From the NCBI GenBank assembly GCA_017474765.1, contig JAFVGW010000029.1, positions 1-64,000 of the forward strand: a DNA stretch of 64,000 nucleotides, in the 5' to 3' direction. The first letter of the stretch is position 1. The number at the start of each line of letters is the position of its first letter. This document shows, one piece after another, positions 53,906 through 60,862 of the stretch. A model generated the notes under the pieces. That model was not told the DNA's origin and searched no databases. It saw only the letters and a list, made by a program, of their open reading frames with translations. The position numbers and the translations under genes are program-made. This DNA comes from Salinivirgaceae bacterium (GTDB lineage Bacteria; Bacteroidota; Bacteroidia; Bacteroidales; SZUA-534).

Positions 53906-54240
53906 TGATGAGAAGAATGAGAAAGAAAGATTGATAGTGAGGCGGATGGAATCCGCCAGAAGAGACAAAATATTTGAATGGATATAGGATGCACCTAAAG
54001 GAGCTGAGCAGAGGCAGAAAAGCCAAAGATTGCGGCTAGGATGCTGGAAGATGGGACAAATGGGATATGATGAGAAGAGTGAGAAAGAAAGATTGATAGT
54101 GATGCGGATGGAATCCGCCAGAAGAGACAGAACATTTGAATGGATAGGATGCACCTAAAGGTGCTGAGCAGAAGCAGAAAGCCAAAGATTGCGGCAAGGA
54201 TGCTGGAAGATGGGACAAATGGGATATGATGAGAAGAATG
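53906..54240. repeat. Two direct repeats of about 160 bp plus a partial third
   Basis: Copies start at TGATGAGAAG, positions 53906, 54068 and 54227 (periods 162 and 159). The third copy breaks off after about 14 bases. Each copy includes GGCGGAT-GGA-ATCCGCC, a 7-bp hairpin that is one base shorter in copy 2, and AAAGCCAAAGATTGCGGC. The gap 53708-53905 holds no gene. No reading frame of note lies in the repeats. Confidence 0.85.
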
Positions 54241-54366
54241 ATGTTGCTTGCAATGATTAGGTTATCAACATGATATTAAAATTATTATCAAATTTAGATA
54301 ATTGTTATGTTTATTGTGTGTTAATAACTAATAGCCATAATTGATATTTATTAGTTCGCAAGTTAT

Positions 54367-54374
54367 TATTTTTG
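54367..54374 (+). promoter_or_regulatory. -7 box of the XRE-ImmA gene
   Basis: TATTTTTG, 19 bp before ATG 54394. Confidence 0.6.
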
Positions 54375-54393
54375 TGTTATAAATAATAAAGAT

Positions 54394-55500
54394 ATGAATA
54401 ATGTATCTAAAAACGGCGAAATGGAGCAAGATGGTTTGATAACCGTTGGTTCGGTTGTCATGCAAATTCTTGAAGAACGTGCCATGAAGCAGAGTGAACT
54501 GGCGGAAATGACTGGTATTCAAAAGCCAATAATAAATGACTTGATTAAGGGCAAGCGCAACATGACGGCAGAAACTGCCGTACTGTTTGAGGCCGCATTA
54601 GGTGTGAGTGCAGATTATTTGATGAACATTCAGACCAATATTGATTTGGAAAGGGCCAGAAAGAACCCCAAAATAGCAGACAAGGTTGGGGGTGCCACAG
54701 CATGGTCGTTAGTAAAAGATTGTGTGTCGGTTTCAATTCTTAAAAGCAAAGGGTTGATTAATGACGGGGACATGAAAGGTAACGTGCAAAGAGTTTTCGA
54801 TGTTTTCGGTGTCAAAAGTGAGGATGAGATTCAAAGTCGGTACGAAAAAGAGCACGATGCTTTATATAGAAAATCGACAAAATTGACGACAGATACCAAG
54901 GCATTGTTTACTTGGAAATATTTGTGTATTAGCCAATCGGAAAAACTGGAAATGGACAAGCCGTTCAGCAGAGATGCAATAGATGGTTTGGCACAAGAAC
55001 TTAAAACTATTTTCAGAGAAAACCGAAACACTATTGAAAGGACGCAAGAGGCTGTAGAAGCATGTGGAATAAAACTGATACATGAAGAAAAAGCAGGTCA
55101 GGTTCCTGTTGACGGAATGTCGTTTTGGAAAGGCGCTAATCCGACAATAGTATATACAAAGAGGCTTAAAACCATTGACAATTTTGCATTTACAATAATG
55201 CATGAGTTGGGTCACGTTAAGTTGCATTTGGAGGATGACGGTGAGGCTATGATAAATGTGGATGGAGGAGATATTGATGATAAAGAAAAGGAAGCCAACA
55301 ATTTTGCCAACAATGTTTTTATTGCCCCAAGAGAATGGGCTGCACTGATGGCGCGATTATGGAATCCGTATACCGCGCATGTGTTAATAAAGAAAGAAGC
55401 AGACCAGATTGGCGTAAATCCACAAATACTATTCGGGAGATACATGCACGAGACTGGCCTTTACAGGCTGCGTCGAGTGTTTGAGACAGATATTAAATGA
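54394..55500 (+). CDS. XRE-type regulator fused to ImmA/IrrE metallopeptidase
   Basis: A 368-residue protein. Residues about 25-75 are a helix-turn-helix (MKQSELAEMTGIQKPIINDL). The C-terminal half has HELGH (270-274) with the second metal ligands in EKEANNFANNVFIA. This is the arrangement of HigA-like antitoxins and of phage-type ImmA regulators, which cleave a repressor. No HigB toxin gene precedes it, and the adjacent upstream DNA is repeat sequence. A regulator released by signal-dependent proteolysis is inferred. Codon use is AT-rich, unlike hsdMSR. Confidence 0.82.
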   Translation: MNNVSKNGEMEQDGLITVGSVVMQILEERAMKQSELAEMTGIQKPIINDLIKGKRNMTAETAVLFEAALGVSADYLMNIQTNIDLERARKNPKIADKVGGATAWSLVKDCVSVSILKSKGLINDGDMKGNVQRVFDVFGVKSEDEIQSRYEKEHDALYRKSTKLTTDTKALFTWKYLCISQSEKLEMDKPFSRDAIDGLAQELKTIFRENRNTIERTQEAVEACGIKLIHEEKAGQVPVDGMSFWKGANPTIVYTKRLKTIDNFAFTIMHELGHVKLHLEDDGEAMINVDGGDIDDKEKEANNFANNVFIAPREWAALMARLWNPYTAHVLIKKEADQIGVNPQILFGRYMHETGLYRLRRVFETDIK

Positions 55501-55557
55501 TGTTTAATTAATAATTTAATGCCTATGAAAAGTTAAGATAGAAAAGGGCGAAAAAAA

Positions 55558-55750
55558 TCTCCTGTATATCTTGGAGGACGGACAGGAGACCCAAGTTTTG
55601 GCAACCGATTTCCGAACTTGCGTCCATAAAGGGATGCCAGAATCAAAATGGATTGCGAAGATAATAAAAATCGCAATGCGCTGACGCCCGCAGAAAAAAT
55701 CGGAAGTATTTTCATTTTAATCACTATTTCAACGATATAAAGGAATCGTT
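55558..55750 (+). ncRNA. Structured intergenic region, three hairpins (candidate)
   Basis: Hairpins: TCTCCTGT / ACAGGAGA (55558-55565 with 55582-55589), ATTGCGA / TCGCAAT (55652-55658 with 55671-55677) and AACGAT / ATCGTT (55731-55736 with 55745-55750). The last is just upstream of the DUF4417 start. Such density exceeds chance in AT-rich DNA. It could be a small RNA or a leader controlling the cassette. No known family recognised. Confidence 0.4.
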
Positions 55751-55765
55751 GTAAAATAAATAGTT

Positions 55766-56491
55766 ATGGAAAAATTATTTTCTGAAAAAGAAATGTATGT
55801 GATGGCGCACACAGCAAAAGGCAAGCCAACATTTATTAAAGAGCCACACAAAGGTAATCCGATGTATAAGTATGACAATATGCATTTGTCGGACGGAATG
55901 GAAATGGTTGAATATCATGGTTTGGAAATACCTTTGCTGAAACCATACACGGGTACGACCGAACTTGATTATCAACCATATTCGCTATGGAAGAAACTGA
56001 ACGGCGAGGGACAGGCGGTTCATTTTTTTATGAATGACAACGAATTTCGCACCGCGGTGTGGAACAAATTGGAACAAACCACCTACAACCTGCGGAAATT
56101 CGACGTGCTGCTTACGCCAGACTTTTCGATGTATGTTGACCTGATGTCGTTCTACGGATTGCTGGCCGTGTTTATGACAAGGTTTGTGGGCGCATATTGG
56201 CAGAAATGCGGATATAATGTGATTCCAACGGCTAGTTGGAGCAATGCAGATTCTTTTAAATTCGCATTTGTCGGATTGCCCCAAAACAGTGTGATAGCAG
56301 TCTGCGGAGTGGGTGTAAGTTGGTCGCCAGCAGCCGTGGAGTTATGGCAAATGGGGCTTTTGGAGTTGGAAAAGCAGGTTAGGCCTATCGAAATCATAAT
56401 TTATGGCAGCGATAAACTTGAACTACCCAAACTTCACACTCCAGTTAATTTTATTATTGATAACATTACAAAAAACTACAGAAATGATTGA
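55766..56491 (+). CDS. DUF4417 family protein
   Basis: A 241-residue protein with the DUF4417 pattern: FFMNDNEFRTAVWNKLEQTT, LRKFDVLLTPDFSMYVDLMS, then FVGAYWQKCGYNVIPTASWS and VIAVCGVGVSWSPAAVELWQ. The family is found in phage, plasmid and chromosome islands. Its function is unknown, though a GP-loop-like fold with a conserved DFS is typical. The next gene starts inside its last eight bases. Near the start is a hairpin with an AAAGGA sequence as a possible ribosome binding site. Confidence 0.75.
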   Translation: MEKLFSEKEMYVMAHTAKGKPTFIKEPHKGNPMYKYDNMHLSDGMEMVEYHGLEIPLLKPYTGTTELDYQPYSLWKKLNGEGQAVHFFMNDNEFRTAVWNKLEQTTYNLRKFDVLLTPDFSMYVDLMSFYGLLAVFMTRFVGAYWQKCGYNVIPTASWSNADSFKFAFVGLPQNSVIAVCGVGVSWSPAAVELWQMGLLELEKQVRPIEIIIYGSDKLELPKLHTPVNFIIDNITKNYRND

Positions 56492-56879
56492 TTTTACTAA
56501 ATTAAAAATTGAGAACCAGTTATGGCCAGAAGACGAGAAACTGTTTGAAACAATGGAAAATAGTTATACGTCAGAGAATGAGCGTATTTTCTTTGAAACT
56601 ATGCACGTTAAGATGCTTACTGAATGCGCACCGTGCGGAGAGGAATTGCTTTGGAACTCTGAAAATGAGGACAAAATTTATTTCACCCGTGACGGCTACG
56701 ACGAGTTTATTGTTGGCAGCAGAAAAGACGGTTTAAAACAAGAGCATTATATGAATTTAAGCGAAACTTTGTCAGCCAATCTGAAAAATTTGATTGACAG
56801 AGATATTACAATGCTGCAATGGTTGCGAGAGCGAGACTATAAAGACATAGTGTATAACCATAATAATGCTTATGTGTGA
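56484..56879 (+). CDS. 131-residue protein, second gene of the DUF4417 cassette
   Basis: Start ATG at 56484 (MIDFTKLKIENQLWPEDEKL), 8 bp inside the DUF4417 gene. It is acidic. A motif CAPCGEELLWNS with two cysteines and FTRDGYDEFIVGSRKDG are the only marked segments. No family recognised. The TGA stop is shared with the next ATG by one base, so all three genes are translationally coupled. Confidence 0.7.
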   Translation: MIDFTKLKIENQLWPEDEKLFETMENSYTSENERIFFETMHVKMLTECAPCGEELLWNSENEDKIYFTRDGYDEFIVGSRKDGLKQEHYMNLSETLSANLKNLIDRDITMLQWLRERDYKDIVYNHNNAYV

Positions 56880-57340
56880 TGGGAGACCAACGAACATACG
56901 AAAAGGGTAGAAATGACTTCTACTCTTACCTGTATAAAACTGTGTCGCAGCGGATTACAATAAACAGCGTGACTGGCAAAATGATTGAAAAAAAGGCTTA
57001 TCACAACGAGAAGCACAATACTTTGCCTGCATATAACGGCACTTCGGAAGTATATTTTGCAAAAGGGACTGATGGATTGGCGATACAATGTAAAGTCTAT
57101 TCCAATGGTAAAATGCTAAAAGATTTTGATTGGAGTCACCCACATAGAAATAGTGATGGAACTTTCTTTCCAGAAGGAACTGTACACGTTCAGGAGTATA
57201 CAGTTACACAGAAGAAAGATAAAGACGGTAAGTATCACGATTATTTTATGCGTAGACAGGCACGCCCTATGACACAATCCGAAATTGATAAATACGGACC
57301 GATTATCAGGCATTTTAACCCAAATGTCAGATTTAAATAG
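56879..57340 (+). CDS. 153-residue protein, third gene of the DUF4417 cassette
   Basis: ATG at 56879, overlapping the upstream stop by one base. The core is FDWSHPHRNSDGTFFPEGTV, which holds the pattern HPHRN-x-D-G with paired histidines, followed by basic VTQKKDKDGKYHDYFMRRQA. The end is RPMTQSEIDKYGPIIRHFNP. Histidine and acidic residues could form a metal site, but no nuclease or toxin family can be named. Size and placement fit an effector or an immunity partner of the cassette. Confidence 0.6.
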   Translation: MGDQRTYEKGRNDFYSYLYKTVSQRITINSVTGKMIEKKAYHNEKHNTLPAYNGTSEVYFAKGTDGLAIQCKVYSNGKMLKDFDWSHPHRNSDGTFFPEGTVHVQEYTVTQKKDKDGKYHDYFMRRQARPMTQSEIDKYGPIIRHFNPNVRFK

Positions 57341-57375
57341 TTTTATGAATAATATGTCGAACAATTTAAAACAGA

Positions 57376-57382
57376 AAGGAGG
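57376..57382 (+). promoter_or_regulatory. Strong Shine-Dalgarno (AAAGGAGG)
   Basis: GAAAGGAGGT lies five bases before ATG 57388, complementary to the 3' end of 16S rRNA. Bacteroidota rarely use such sites, so it marks the following gene as unusual. Confidence 0.7.
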
Positions 57383-57387
57383 TAAGG

Positions 57388-57597
57388 ATGAGCATACGCA
57401 TTGTTAAAGCGATTAGCAAGGCTAAATTGGCTGAAATGATAGGCATTTCGGGGACAACGCTGCGCAAATGGTTAAGGCGCTGCGAGAAGGCATTGAGGCA
57501 GATGGGCGTGAGCCGTAATGCTAAGATGCTGCCGCCGTGCGCAGTGAAGCATGTTTGTGAGGAGTACAGCATTGACCTGTATGAGGACGAAATGTAG
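57388..57597 (+). CDS. Helix-turn-helix protein, DUF4248-like
   Basis: A 69-residue protein. KAISKAKLAEMIGISGTTLR KWLRRCEKAL gives a helix-turn-helix (ISGTTLRKWL), and CAVKHVCEEYSIDL is the last helix. The pattern of small Bacteroidota DUF4248 proteins is close, with a Tyr/Ile-Gly-x-Ser turn. It binds DNA by inference. A perfect Shine-Dalgarno precedes it. The 714 bp to hsdM after it hold no gene. Confidence 0.65.
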   Translation: MSIRIVKAISKAKLAEMIGISGTTLRKWLRRCEKALRQMGVSRNAKMLPPCAVKHVCEEYSIDLYEDEM

Positions 57598-58144
57598 GCG
57601 CAAAAAGGCGTTTCGGGGTTGATTCCTACACAAAAACATTGTTCCAACAGTGTTAAAAATTAGAAACAAACGAAATAGGAAAAAAAGATACCCCGAAATA
57701 TTGGAAGCCGTGACTCTATAATAGTAAGAAGTTGCGGCTTTCTTGTTGTTGGGGAGAATTGTACGCAATAGGACGGGATAGGACTTGATAGGACAAATGG
57801 GGCGGTTGGGGAATTGAAGATGTGTGAATTATGGGAGTGATGGGATGAATGAAATGCATGTGATGGGCACGATGCGAGATGGAAGGAATATAAGGAAGAG
57901 AAATACGTCGACCTGAAGGCCGCCGAACTGAACGGAACAATAAAAATTGTTTCTTGCAAGAAACAAACTGACAGAAATGTTTTGCTATATTCGTTGCCGA
58001 CAAATGAATTGTCGATTGTTTTGAAGTTGAATTTTAAAATTTGTGTAACGATAAACAGAAAAGAAATATAATCTAACATATTGATAATCAGCGTTTGCTG
58101 TTTGTTCTATTCACGTTGAAATGTAGGAAACTTCAATTTGTGAG
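57598..58144. other. Gene-free, low-complexity DNA
   Basis: No frame supports a protein. Purine-rich phrases (GATAGGACTTGATAGGAC, ATGGGAGTGATGGGATG) resemble the 53.9-54.2 kb repeats. A relic GTCGACCTGAAGGCCG at 57907 matches a palindrome at 63442-63457. I see nothing else. Confidence 0.6.
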
Positions 58145-58262
58145 CAAGAAAGAATATACACAGAGTGAGCGACTGCGCTTTGCGCGGCGTACTTGTATTC
58201 TTTCTTGGCCTTCCTACAGCCACAACGTGAGCAAGTTTCGCTCGCGTTTTTTTTGTGGCTGT
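58145..58262. ncRNA. Two stacked hairpins upstream of hsdM (candidate RNA or regulatory)
   Basis: Hairpin 1: CAAGAAAGAATA... / TGTATTCTTTCTTG (58145-58207, about 14 bp with a two-base bulge), carrying GCGCTTTGCGC in its loop. Hairpin 2: ACAGCCACAA / TTGTGGCTGT (58216-58225 with 58253-58262) enclosing CGTGAGC / GCTCGCG and a T-run. It is 49 bp before the hsdM start. It could be a terminator-plus-attenuator or a small RNA. Confidence 0.5.
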
Positions 58263-58311
58263 CGGAATCAAAAAATAGAAAGATAGCATTCGTATTCATA
58301 ACCAAAGAACA

Positions 58312-59757
58312 ATGAAATACGAATCAACATTTAATGCGATTGACGGCATTCTGCGCAACGAGGCGGGATGCAGCAACGAACTCGACTACATTGAGCAGAC
58401 TTCGTGGCTGCTCTTTCTCAAATATCTCGACGACCTTGAAACCGAGCGCGAGCAGGAAGCCGAACTCAACGGCAAGGAGTATCGCCGAATAATTACGGGC
58501 TTCAACCGTTGGAACGCGTGGGCCGCGCCAAAGAACGCCAAAGGCGAACTCGACGTCATTAATGCTATGACAGGCGACGACCTTGTGGAGTTTGTGAACC
58601 AGAAACTTTTCCCGTCGCTCAAGCACTACAAAGACACCGCCGTGTCGCCCGACACGCTCGAATATAAGATTGGCGAGATTTTCAGCGAACTGCGCAACAA
58701 AATCAGCAGCGGCTACAACCTGCGCGAGATTATCAACAAGATTGACTCGCTGCACTTTCAGAGCGCCGACGACAAGCACGAGATGACCGTGCTCTACGAG
58801 GACAAGATTCGGCGTATGGGCAACGCGGGGCGCAACGGCGGCGAGTACTACACACCACGCCCGCTCATTCGCACCATTGTCAGGGTGGTCAACCCGCGCA
58901 TTGGCGAAACCGTTTACGACCCCGCCTGCGGATCGGCGGGCTTCCTTTGCGAGGCTTTCGCCTATATGCAGCAGCAGATTGACTCGGTGGCCGACGCCGA
59001 TACCCTGCAGAAGCAAACCTTCTTCGGAAAAGAGAAGAAGGGTCTGCCATACATTATCGCCACAATGAATATGATTTTCCACGGAGTGGCCGCGCCCAAC
59101 ATTATCCGCGGCAACACGCTCGCCGAAAATCTCGCCACCATTCAGCAGCGCGACCGCAAGGATGTGATTCTCGCCAATCCGCCTTTTGGCGGCAGCGAGC
59201 GCACCGAGGTGCTGCAAAACTTCGACATTCGCACCAGCGAAACCGCCTATATGTTTATGCAGCACTTCATTAAGATGCTGAAAGTGAACGGCCGCGCGGG
59301 AATTGTTATCAAAAACACCTTTTTGAGCAATGGCGATGCCGCCGCACTGCGCCGCAAACTGATTGAGGAATGCAACCTGCACACCATTCTCGACCTGCCT
59401 GCGGGCGTATTTCAGGGCGCGGGCGTGAAAACCGTGGTGCTGTTCTTCGACAAGGGCGAGCCGACGCGCAAAATTTGGTACTACCAACTCAACCTGAACC
59501 GCACGCTCGGCAAGACCAATCCGCTCTCGGAGGCCGACCTTGAAGATTTTGTGGCGCTGCAGAAAACCAAGCCCGAAACCGAAAACTCGTGGACTATAGA
59601 TGTTTCCACACTTGGCGCCGACTGCGACCTTTCGGTGAAGAACCCCAACCGCCCCGAAGTGGTTGACAACCGCACCGCCGCCGACATTCTCGGCGCCATT
59701 TCAAACCTGAACAACGATTCCGCAAGATTGATTAACGAAATAAAGCAGATGTTATGA
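58312..59757 (+). CDS. hsdM: Type I restriction-modification methyltransferase subunit
   Basis: A 481-residue adenine-N6 methyltransferase. N-terminal HsdM domain (IEQTSWLLFLKYLDDLETER), SAM motif I DPACGSAGFL (203-212) and catalytic motif IV NPPF (289-292). It methylates the target adenine and, with HsdS, protects host DNA. Full length. Four bases of overlap (ATGA) couple it to hsdS. Confidence 0.97.
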   Translation: MKYESTFNAIDGILRNEAGCSNELDYIEQTSWLLFLKYLDDLETEREQEAELNGKEYRRIITGFNRWNAWAAPKNAKGELDVINAMTGDDLVEFVNQKLFPSLKHYKDTAVSPDTLEYKIGEIFSELRNKISSGYNLREIINKIDSLHFQSADDKHEMTVLYEDKIRRMGNAGRNGGEYYTPRPLIRTIVRVVNPRIGETVYDPACGSAGFLCEAFAYMQQQIDSVADADTLQKQTFFGKEKKGLPYIIATMNMIFHGVAAPNIIRGNTLAENLATIQQRDRKDVILANPPFGGSERTEVLQNFDIRTSETAYMFMQHFIKMLKVNGRAGIVIKNTFLSNGDAAALRRKLIEECNLHTILDLPAGVFQGAGVKTVVLFFDKGEPTRKIWYYQLNLNRTLGKTNPLSEADLEDFVALQKTKPETENSWTIDVSTLGADCDLSVKNPNRPEVVDNRTAADILGAISNLNNDSARLINEIKQML

Positions 59758-60860
59758 AAACGTTGAAAATAAAAGACATTTGCGATAAAGGTTCTTCTAG
59801 TCTAAAACAGAAAGATGTTGAGAATCAAAATGGTAAGTATCCCGTGTTTGGAGCGAGTGGGTTGATAGGAAAAATCGACACATATCACCAAAATAAGGAA
59901 TATATAGCAATTGTTAAGGATGGTTCGGGTATAGGCAGAGTTTCGTTTATGCCAGCATTTTCTTCGGTTATAGGAACGCTTCAATATATTTTGCCCAAAA
60001 AAGGCTACAACATAAAATACATTTCGTATTGCCTTCAAAGTTTGGATTTGGCGAATTACAAGCAAGGCGCAGCCATACCGCATATCTATTTTAGGGATTA
60101 TGGCGAATATGAAGTTAATGTTGAAGAAAACCCTGATGACCAGCAGCGCATAGTCACCTATCTTGATGCCGAGTTTGCGAAGATAGAAGCCCTTAAAGCC
60201 AATGCCGAAAAGCAACTGCAAGCCGCCAAAGACCTTTCCCAAGCCGCTCTAAAAGAGTTGTTGACACCGAAAGATGGTTGGGTGGAGAAGAAGTTGGGAG
60301 AGTTGTGTAGTATTCGTGGAGAATATGGACTTAACGAATCTGCAACAGATTATAACGGAGTTAGATACTTACGTATCACAGATATTACAGACGATGGGGA
60401 ATTGAATAGCGACAAGGTATCGGCTAAAAACGACAGCAATAAAAATCAAGAAAGTTTAGAAGTCGGTGATATTTTATTTGCTCGAACAGGAGCCACTGTG
60501 GGCAAGACTTTGATTTATCGCAAAGAATTTGGAAAATGTGTATTTGCAGGTTACTTAATTAGATACAGAACAAATCCAAATATCATTTTGCCACAATATC
60601 TTTTTTATTATACGCATTCAACGAAATATTATGAATGGGTAAAAAACAATCAAGCTGCAGCCGCACAACCAAATATTAGTGCACAGAAATATAATGGTTT
60701 GGTTATATATTTTCCCCAAAATATGGCCGAGCAACAGCAAATCGCCAATAAACTCGATGCAATTTCTGCCAAAGTAAAAGCCTTGCAAACGAACTACACC
60801 GAAACCATAACTCTCTGCAACGACCTGAAGCAGGCGCTGCTGAAAAAAGTGTTTGAATAA
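59754..60860 (+). CDS. hsdS: Type I restriction-modification specificity subunit
   Basis: A 368-residue DNA-specificity protein with two target recognition domains (about 1-125 and 180-320), each followed by a conserved coiled coil (DDQQRIVTYLDAEFAKIEAL, and EQQQIANKLDAISAKVKALQ). The recognition domains are AT-rich, while the coils and hsdM are GC-rich, a sign of domain exchange. It ends 2 bp before hsdR. The recognised sequence cannot be read off. Confidence 0.93.
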   Translation: MKTLKIKDICDKGSSSLKQKDVENQNGKYPVFGASGLIGKIDTYHQNKEYIAIVKDGSGIGRVSFMPAFSSVIGTLQYILPKKGYNIKYISYCLQSLDLANYKQGAAIPHIYFRDYGEYEVNVEENPDDQQRIVTYLDAEFAKIEALKANAEKQLQAAKDLSQAALKELLTPKDGWVEKKLGELCSIRGEYGLNESATDYNGVRYLRITDITDDGELNSDKVSAKNDSNKNQESLEVGDILFARTGATVGKTLIYRKEFGKCVFAGYLIRYRTNPNIILPQYLFYYTHSTKYYEWVKNNQAAAAQPNISAQKYNGLVIYFPQNMAEQQQIANKLDAISAKVKALQTNYTETITLCNDLKQALLKKVFE

Positions 60861-60862
60861 TT

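Noticed and set aside
53787..54218. Overlapping minus-strand frames of 60-93 residues
   Set aside because: They arise from the 160-bp repeats, which are low in complexity and preserve no single start.
55533..55724. A 63-residue minus-strand frame in the structured region
   Set aside because: The DNA has strong hairpins on both strands and the product has no recognisable domain; coding is not supported.
57660..58079. Minus-strand frames up to 139 residues before hsdM
   Set aside because: Biased, repetitive composition with many Ser/His/Phe and no domain or ribosome binding site.
53200..58300. Prophage or integrative element
   Set aside because: No integrase, portal, capsid or transfer gene was seen; only accessory character is supported.
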